This document shows positions 1 to 2,986 of a stretch of 5,931 bases of DNA, piece by piece. The stretch lies in NCBI GenBank assembly GCA_964602485.1, contig CAZRQU010000026.1:1-5931 (forward strand), in the 5' to 3' direction. This DNA is from WJLG01 sp964602485 (lineage in GTDB: Bacteria > Patescibacteriota > Patescibacteriia > Patescibacteriales > WJLG01). A model generated the notes under the pieces. It made no database searches, was not told the DNA's origin, and worked only from the letters and a program-made list of their open reading frames with translations. The translations under genes and the position numbers were made by a program. Position 1 is the stretch's first letter, and each line of letters opens with the position of its first letter.

Positions 1-116
1 TAGATTCTTCAGTCGTTATCACTCCTTCAGAATGACATATAATTTCTATCATTCTAAAGCGGAGCAGTTTTCCATTTTGTCATTCTGAGTCCTGAGAATT
101 CGGGACGAAGAATCTA
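1..116. repeat. Intergenic inverted-repeat element
   Basis: The outer ten bases (TAGATTCTTC, 1-10) are the exact reverse complement of 107-116. A second ten-base block (TCAGAATGAC, 27-36) is the exact reverse complement of 79-88. The blocks are in mirrored order, so the whole 116 bases form one inverted repeat with a non-matching centre. The right half also holds a small imperfect hairpin around GTCC/GGAC (89-106). Sequences of the form GTCATTCTGA...GAAGAATCT recur between genes of many uncultivated bacteria as I recall it; that is memory and was not searched. No gene is visible in 1-162. The element could be a MITE-like or REP-like remnant, or a transcription stop for a gene to the left. Confidence 0.6.
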
Positions 117-144
117 AAATTAAAATAGTTGAAGTTTGAAGATT

Positions 145-150
145 TATAAT
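145..150 (+). promoter_or_regulatory. Possible -10 box for the DUF3467 gene
   Basis: A perfect TATAAT lies 12 bases before the ATG at 163. A transcript starting about seven bases downstream would carry a leader of only about six bases. No good -35 box is visible at normal spacing, and the stretch is AT-rich, so this match could be chance. The absence of a Shine-Dalgarno sequence before the ATG fits a leaderless or nearly leaderless transcript. Confidence 0.4.
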
Positions 151-162
151 TAAAAAATTTAT

Positions 163-468
163 ATGACAAACAACCAGCCGAACCCGGCTCAGGGACAAAA
201 GAAAGAAATAAAGATCGCTGATAATATTCCAGGAGCGGAGTATTCCAACATCGCGCAGTTCGGAACCTCCAGAGAAGAGATACTTTTGAAATTCATGAAT
301 TTGGCCGAAGGCGCCGGACGCGTGGTCGGCAAGATCATTGTTTCCCCAGGTCATTTCAAAAGAATGGTCAATGCTATGAACGGAGTGTTAAAGGCCTATG
401 AAGAGAAATTCGGTGAGATAAAAGAAGCCGAAGGACCGGGGAATAAGGAAATAGGGTTTAAAGGATAG
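163..468 (+). CDS. DUF3467 family small protein
   Basis: This 101-residue protein matches, by recognition, the short DUF3467 family, whose function is not established. The conserved core runs from about residue 26 to 85. It has an AEYSN block, then SREEILLKFMN, then a GRVVGKIIVSPGHFKRM strand-and-helix block, and an amphipathic helix ending in YEEKFG. The first 20 residues are polar and Gln/Pro-rich, probably disordered. There is no signal peptide or membrane segment, so it should be cytoplasmic. The ATG at 163 is the only sensible start; no Shine-Dalgarno site precedes it and a TATAAT sits close upstream. It ends in TAG and lies 62 bases before dnaJ on the same strand, so the two are probably co-transcribed. 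That pairing hints at, but does not prove, a link to protein quality control. Confidence 0.85.
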   Translation: MTNNQPNPAQGQKKEIKIADNIPGAEYSNIAQFGTSREEILLKFMNLAEGAGRVVGKIIVSPGHFKRMVNAMNGVLKAYEEKFGEIKEAEGPGNKEIGFKG

Positions 469-472
469 ATCG

Positions 473-533
473 CATAACGCATAACGCACAACTTTTTTGA
501 AGAAGCGTTATGTGTTATGTGTTATGAGTTATG
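473..533 (+). promoter_or_regulatory. Heptad-repeat hairpin over the dnaJ start
   Basis: The left arm contains the 7-base unit CATAACG and the right arm its near complement, TTATGTG, with ATG recurring at 510, 517, 524 and 531. Bases 473-492 pair with 507-526 in 19 of 20 positions, counting two G-U wobbles; C489/A510 is the mismatch and the loop is 493-506. Shifted by one 7-base unit, 473-492 can instead pair with 514-533, which buries the dnaJ start codon at 531-533. The pairing is read directly from the sequence. A regulatory role, for example as an RNA thermometer for a heat-shock gene, is inference. It could equally be a mobile or slippage-derived intergenic repeat. Confidence 0.6.
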
Positions 534-1604
534 GGAAAAGATTATTACAAAATACTCGGCGTTGATAAGGGTGCTTCTCAAGATGAGATCAAAAAAGCTT
601 TTCGCAAACAAGCGCATCAATATCATCCGGACAAACAAACTGGCGATGAAGCTAAGTTCAAAGAAATAAACGAAGCTTATCAGGTTCTTGGTAATGAGCA
701 GAAAAGGAAGCAGTACGATCAGTTCGGTTCCGGTTTTGAGAACATGGGTCAAGGCGGTTTTGGCGGTGGCCAAGGTTTTGGCGGTTTTCAGGGCAATATA
801 AATATGGACGACCTTAATGATATGTTCGGTGGTTTTGGCGACATGTTCGGCTTCGGGGGCGGTTCTTCCAGAAGGCGCGGACCCAGGAGAGGGGCTGATA
901 TAGAAATGGTGATGAGCTTGTCTTTTGAAGAGGCGGTTTTCGGGACTGAAAAGGATATTAGCTTCAAGAAACGGGCGGTTTGCGACAGGTGTAAGGGGCA
1001 AGGCGCGGAACCGGGAGCCAAGGTGGAGACTTGCAAGGTCTGTAACGGGTCTGGAAAGGTAAGAAAGATCCAAAGGACCATCTTAGGTTCTATTCAAGTG
1101 GAAACGGCTTGTTCGCATTGTGGAGGAGAAGGCAAAACCTTTTCCAAGTCCTGCACAAAGTGCGGCGGGGCAGGCATAGCCGTTGAAACAGCCAATATAA
1201 AAGTTAAGGTTCCAGCCGGGATAGATGACGGCGAAGCCATTAGATTGTCCGGCGAAGGCGAGGCCGGCGAGAAAGGCGCCACTCCGGGCGACCTGTATAT
1301 CAGAATGAAGGTAAGCCCTTCCAGGCAATTCGAGCGGGACGGTTATGATATAAAAAGCAAAAGAGAGATAAGCTTCACCCAGGCGGCCCTGGGAGATAAA
1401 ATAGACATAAAGACGGTTCATGGTGATGTTTCCTTAAAGGTTCCGGAGGGTACTCAGAGCGGAACTATTTTCAAGCTGAAGGGCAAGGGCGTTCCGGTTC
1501 TAAATGGCCGGGGTTCGGGTGATCATCTGGTAGAATTGGATATCAAAACCCCCAAAGGACTTTCCAAGAAGCAAAAGGAGGCCTTGAAAGACCTGAATAT
1601 ATAA
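531..1604 (+). CDS. dnaJ: Chaperone protein DnaJ (class I Hsp40)
   Basis: DnaJ is the cytoplasmic Hsp40 co-chaperone: it delivers unfolded proteins to DnaK and stimulates its ATPase. All class I parts are present in 357 residues, slightly shorter than the 376 of E. coli. The J domain covers residues 1-66, with the essential HPD at 32-34 and the usual YD-FG end. A Gly/Phe-rich linker covers about 66-121. Four CxxCxGxG zinc motifs begin at 151, 168, 194 and 208, so both zinc sites look intact. The two substrate-binding beta domains follow to the end. The start is fixed by MGKDYYKILGV, which is normal for the family. No Shine-Dalgarno site is present; the ATG is the last unit of a 7-base hairpin repeat. 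No dnaK or grpE lies in the window. A bidirectional terminator follows. The C-terminal tail is short. Confidence 0.98.
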   Translation: MGKDYYKILGVDKGASQDEIKKAFRKQAHQYHPDKQTGDEAKFKEINEAYQVLGNEQKRKQYDQFGSGFENMGQGGFGGGQGFGGFQGNINMDDLNDMFGGFGDMFGFGGGSSRRRGPRRGADIEMVMSLSFEEAVFGTEKDISFKKRAVCDRCKGQGAEPGAKVETCKVCNGSGKVRKIQRTILGSIQVETACSHCGGEGKTFSKSCTKCGGAGIAVETANIKVKVPAGIDDGEAIRLSGEGEAGEKGATPGDLYIRMKVSPSRQFERDGYDIKSKREISFTQAALGDKIDIKTVHGDVSLKVPEGTQSGTIFKLKGKGVPVLNGRGSGDHLVELDIKTPKGLSKKQKEALKDLNI

Positions 1605-1618
1605 ATATTCTTCAAAAT

Positions 1619-1660
1619 AAAAAAGAGACCATCGATCTTATGATCTATGGTCTTTTGTTT
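1619..1660. terminator. Bidirectional terminator after dnaJ
   Basis: AGACCAT (1626-1632) pairs with ATGGTCT (1647-1653), and GATC (1634-1637) pairs with GATC (1642-1645), separated by one mismatch and closed by a TTAT loop. On the + strand the stem runs into TTTTGTTT. On the - strand the A-rich stretch at 1616-1624 becomes a U tract. It can therefore end dnaJ from the left and the paralog pair from the right, which is what convergent genes need. Confidence 0.8.
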
Positions 1661-1745
1661 ACATCGAAAGTTCCGATGTTAGATCGGAGACCGATGTGCC
1701 CTGAAGCTCTAAAGAGTTTCAGGATGTTGGATCTAAGGATCTAGA
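1661..1745. repeat. Run of small hairpins between convergent genes
   Basis: Three further hairpins follow the terminator with almost no space between them. ACATCG (1661-1666) pairs with CGATGT (1674-1679). ATCGG (1683-1687) pairs with CCGAT (1691-1695) around an AGA loop. A ten-base stem, 1700-1709 with 1714-1723, has one G-U wobble and a TAAA loop. A direct repeat GGATCTA (1729-1735 and 1737-1743) follows. GATC occurs six times between 1634 and 1781, far more than chance. No reading frame is visible in 1605-1779. The run may be a structured 3' end for the minus-strand transcript, an intergenic repeat family, or a small RNA. Confidence 0.55.
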
Positions 1746-1779
1746 CCTTAAAGTAGTTGATTTTTGTGACTTTATCCGA

Positions 1780-2067
1780 TCACAGCATAAAATAAGTGAT
1801 GACCAGATTGTAGCGAGAGTCTTCAGTTTGGCCTCTGGTTTCGGCTTTGAAGCACAGCCGGCCTTTGTCGGTTTCCAGATATACCATCAGGGTTTCCAGA
1901 TCATCCTTATTTTGAGCTCGGCCAAGGACTTCCACTTGACTGTCTGACAGTTTTACTCTTGAGGACAGCTGAACCTCGGTTTTTCCGTAAACGCCGAAAT
2001 CAAAAAACACCCGGTAGCCCCGAATGTCGACTGATTCAAGCCGCCGATCATTTGCCTTTTCTTTCAT
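1780..2067 (-). CDS. Uncharacterised small protein, paralog A
   Basis: I do not recognise this 95-residue protein. It is a clear paralog of the gene immediately upstream: residues 9-77 align without gaps to 13-81 of the neighbour with 29 of 69 identical. Shared blocks are RLE..DI.G, FG.YG, L.D.QV, an N..D.E.L stretch and TDKG.L. Alternating hydrophobic residues suggest a small beta-rich fold with a helix around 53-62. There is no signal peptide or membrane segment, so it is probably cytoplasmic. The ATG at 2067 is preceded by AGAGAGGT at 2071-2078, a good Shine-Dalgarno site. It is the second gene of a two-gene operon, 28 bases after paralog B, and ends in TGA before the hairpin run. The C-terminal tail, from about 78, differs from the paralog. 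Confidence 0.75.
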   Translation of the reverse strand: MKEKANDRRLESVDIRGYRVFFDFGVYGKTEVQLSSRVKLSDSQVEVLGRAQNKDDLETLMVYLETDKGRLCFKAETRGQTEDSRYNLVITYFML

Positions 2068-2070
2068 AAT

Positions 2071-2078
2071 ACCTCTCT
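2071..2078 (-). promoter_or_regulatory. Ribosome binding site of paralog A
   Basis: On the minus strand this reads AGAGAGGT, ending three bases before the ATG. It supports the start at 2067 and separate translation of the second gene of the pair. Confidence 0.7.
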
Positions 2079-2095
2079 TTTTAAAGTTCGGTCTT

Positions 2096-2389
2096 CTAGT
2101 ATTTCTTCTTCAATTCACAGCCAAAGCCTTCTTCTTTCCCTTCGTAGTAGGTGTAAGCTTCCAGGATCAGATCACCTTTGTCGGTCGTTAGTATTATTTC
2201 AAGCTCCTCCATATCCTTTTCGTTCTTGGCCTCTGAAACTATCACTACTTGATGGTCGAAGAGATCGGTGGCCATTGGCAAAGTCAGGCGCGCATTCCCG
2301 TATTTGCCGAATTCCGCCCTCACAGAACACCCTAGTATATCCAGGTATTCAAGTCTCGGCTTTTTGGAATGATCTTCAAGTCTTTTCAT
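2096..2389 (-). CDS. Uncharacterised small protein, paralog B
   Basis: This protein has 97 residues when begun at the ATG at 2389. A TTG three bases earlier is also open, but the strong AAGGAGGT site at 2395-2402 leaves five bases to the ATG and only two to the TTG, so ATG is preferred. The family is not recognised. It shares 42% identity over 69 ungapped residues with the next gene downstream, including FG.YG and TDKG.L, so the two arose by tandem duplication. The N-terminal dozen residues are charged, and the C-terminus is Lys/Glu-rich and unlike its paralog. No membrane segment or signal peptide is seen. It is the first gene of the minus-strand operon and is read from a promoter in the divergent region at 2440-2469. 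It ends in TAG. Confidence 0.78.
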   Translation of the reverse strand: MKRLEDHSKKPRLEYLDILGCSVRAEFGKYGNARLTLPMATDLFDHQVVIVSEAKNEKDMEELEIILTTDKGDLILEAYTYYEGKEEGFGCELKKKY

Positions 2390-2394
2390 CAAAG

Positions 2395-2402
2395 ACCTCC
2401 TT
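2395..2402 (-). promoter_or_regulatory. Strong ribosome binding site of paralog B
   Basis: The minus strand reads AAGGAGGT, a full-strength Shine-Dalgarno sequence five bases before the ATG at 2389. It decides the start over the neighbouring TTG and predicts high translation. Confidence 0.85.
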
Positions 2403-2421
2403 ATTAAAAAGAACCTTTAGG

Positions 2422-2462
2422 GGTCAATTCAAACTATCATTTATATAGGCATAGGTCAATCC
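2422..2462. promoter_or_regulatory. Direct repeat GGTCAAT(T/C)C, possible operator
   Basis: GGTCAATTC (2422-2430) and GGTCAATCC (2454-2462) share eight of nine bases and start 32 bases apart, about three helical turns. They flank the predicted -10 box of the minus-strand promoter, the arrangement expected for a repressor or activator with two sites on one DNA face. No regulator is recognised in the window, so this is a suggestion only. Confidence 0.35.
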
Positions 2463-2469
2463 TTGACAA
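2440..2469 (-). promoter_or_regulatory. Sigma-70-like promoter for the paralog pair
   Basis: On the minus strand a TTGTCA -35 box (2464-2469) is followed after 18 bases by TATAAA (2440-2445); TATATA at 2442-2447 with 16 bases is the other reading. The -35 box overlaps that of the divergent + strand promoter. A TTGACC at 2454-2459 with TAGTTT 17 bases on is a weaker alternative. Confidence 0.5.
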
Positions 2470-2490
2470 TTTCTGTATGTTCGTTATTAT
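2463..2490 (+). promoter_or_regulatory. Sigma-70-like promoter for the Cys-rich gene
   Basis: A perfect TTGACA (2463-2468) is followed after 16 bases by TATTAT (2485-2490), one mismatch from consensus. The expected transcript start near 2497 gives a leader of about 25 bases containing a purine-rich ribosome site. Confidence 0.75.
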
Positions 2491-2510
2491 GTTTTGAAAC
2501 CTTATAAGAA

Positions 2511-2519
2511 AGAGAGGGG
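2511..2519 (+). promoter_or_regulatory. Ribosome binding site of the Cys-rich gene
   Basis: AGAGAGGGG ends two bases before the ATG at 2522, with an AGAGG core about four bases away. The spacing is short, but no other in-frame ATG occurs until codon 45, so the start is well supported. Confidence 0.6.
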
Positions 2520-2521
2520 AG

Positions 2522-2830
2522 ATGGGTAGTGATCTTGAGCTTGCTCGTGAGGCTGTTATTAATAAAATAGGCCCTTTAGAATGCCCAGGATGGAGGTTTG
2601 ATATCGAATTCTTGGATCAGACATGTTCCTGCGGAGCTAGAAGGATCTGTTTAATGGAACAAATAATCAGAGGAGCTGATCCAAAACATCACACTTATTC
2701 CTGGCATTTATGCATAAACCTTGATTGCAGAAAAATGACCAGCCGAGACGCTCTTTGCCGGCCAACAAAATATCATATGGCGATCTGCCCCGCATGCAGA
2801 AGACACGCCTGGGACGACAGCTTTTTCTAA
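2522..2830 (+). CDS. Cysteine-rich small orphan protein
   Basis: This 102-residue protein is not recognised. It holds nine cysteines (21, 35, 37, 43, 64, 69, 79, 89, 92) and several histidines, including H56-H57, H62, H85 and H95. C35-x-C37 near C43, C64-x4-C69 and C89-x2-C92 followed by RRHAWDD look like metal-binding knuckles, so a zinc-binding fold is plausible, though no named zinc-ribbon family fits. Reading in a full-length frame, a strong TTGACA/TATTAT promoter, a purine-rich ribosome site and a matched terminator all say it is a real, independently transcribed gene. It has no signal peptide or membrane segment, and a reducing cytoplasm favours metal ligands over disulfides. It is divergent from the paralog pair and shares its control region, which could mean linked regulation. 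The last four codons and the stop lie inside the terminator. Confidence 0.75.
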   Translation: MGSDLELAREAVINKIGPLECPGWRFDIEFLDQTCSCGARRICLMEQIIRGADPKHHTYSWHLCINLDCRKMTSRDALCRPTKYHMAICPACRRHAWDDSFF

Positions 2831-2844
2831 GCTGTCTTTTTTTT
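2816..2844 (+). terminator. Terminator containing the stop codon
   Basis: GACAGCTT (2816-2823) pairs perfectly with AAGCTGTC (2829-2836) around a five-base loop, followed by eight Ts (2837-2844). This is a textbook intrinsic terminator. Its left arm encodes the end of the Cys-rich protein (Asp-Ser-Phe-Phe), and the TAA at 2828-2830 spans the loop and right arm. Confidence 0.92.
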
Positions 2845-2860
2845 ATTGTTAGAAAAAAAG

Positions 2861-2869
2861 TGCTATAAT
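2861..2869 (+). promoter_or_regulatory. Extended -10 promoter of the surface-protein gene
   Basis: TGCTATAAT is a perfect extended -10 element (TGnTATAAT). It ends nine bases before the ATG at 2879, so transcription should begin at about 2876-2879, giving a leaderless or nearly leaderless message. No convincing -35 box is present, which extended -10 promoters can tolerate. No Shine-Dalgarno sequence could fit. Confidence 0.7.
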
Positions 2870-2878
2870 AAAGATAGA

Positions 2879-2986
2879 ATGTATAAGAGCAAAAGACTTG
2901 AGAAAAAAGATATTTTCAAGGCAATTTTTGGTATTGGCGGGTGTTTTTTTGCACTCGTTATTTTTATTTTAACAACTTCGGCTGCT
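2879..2986 (+). other. Signal peptide / N-terminal anchor
   Basis: The first 36 residues of the surface protein have the classic layout: a Lys/Arg-rich start (MYKSKRLEKK), a hydrophobic core of about 17 residues (15-31), and a small-residue end (TTSAA). Cleavage after A36 is most likely. Immediately after comes a Trp-rich NWIQNSWSGG stretch, which I recall near the start of other surface proteins of this group. Whether the core is cleaved or stays as a membrane anchor cannot be decided here. Confidence 0.75.

Noticed and set aside
49..354. Minus-strand frame of 101 codons overlapping the DUF3467 gene
   Set aside because: It lies across the inverted repeat and antisense to a recognisable protein family.
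473..533. CRISPR-like array from the repeated 7-base units
   Set aside because: Units are far too short, have no spacers, and are arranged as two mirrored arms of a hairpin.
522..1073. Long open frame antisense to dnaJ (183 codons), with shorter ones at 788-1081, 1083-1421 and 1094-1282
   Set aside because: These are shadows of the dnaJ coding strand; DnaJ is unmistakable and the antisense products have no family look or ribosome site.
1780..1782. TGA stop as a possible sense codon (genetic code 25 of some CPR lineages)
   Set aside because: No in-frame TGA occurs inside dnaJ or the thousand-codon surface gene, and TAG and TAA are also used as stops, so the standard bacterial code fits.
2390..2392. 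TTG start for paralog B, one codon before the ATG
   Set aside because: It would sit only two bases from the strong AAGGAGGT site; the ATG has normal spacing.
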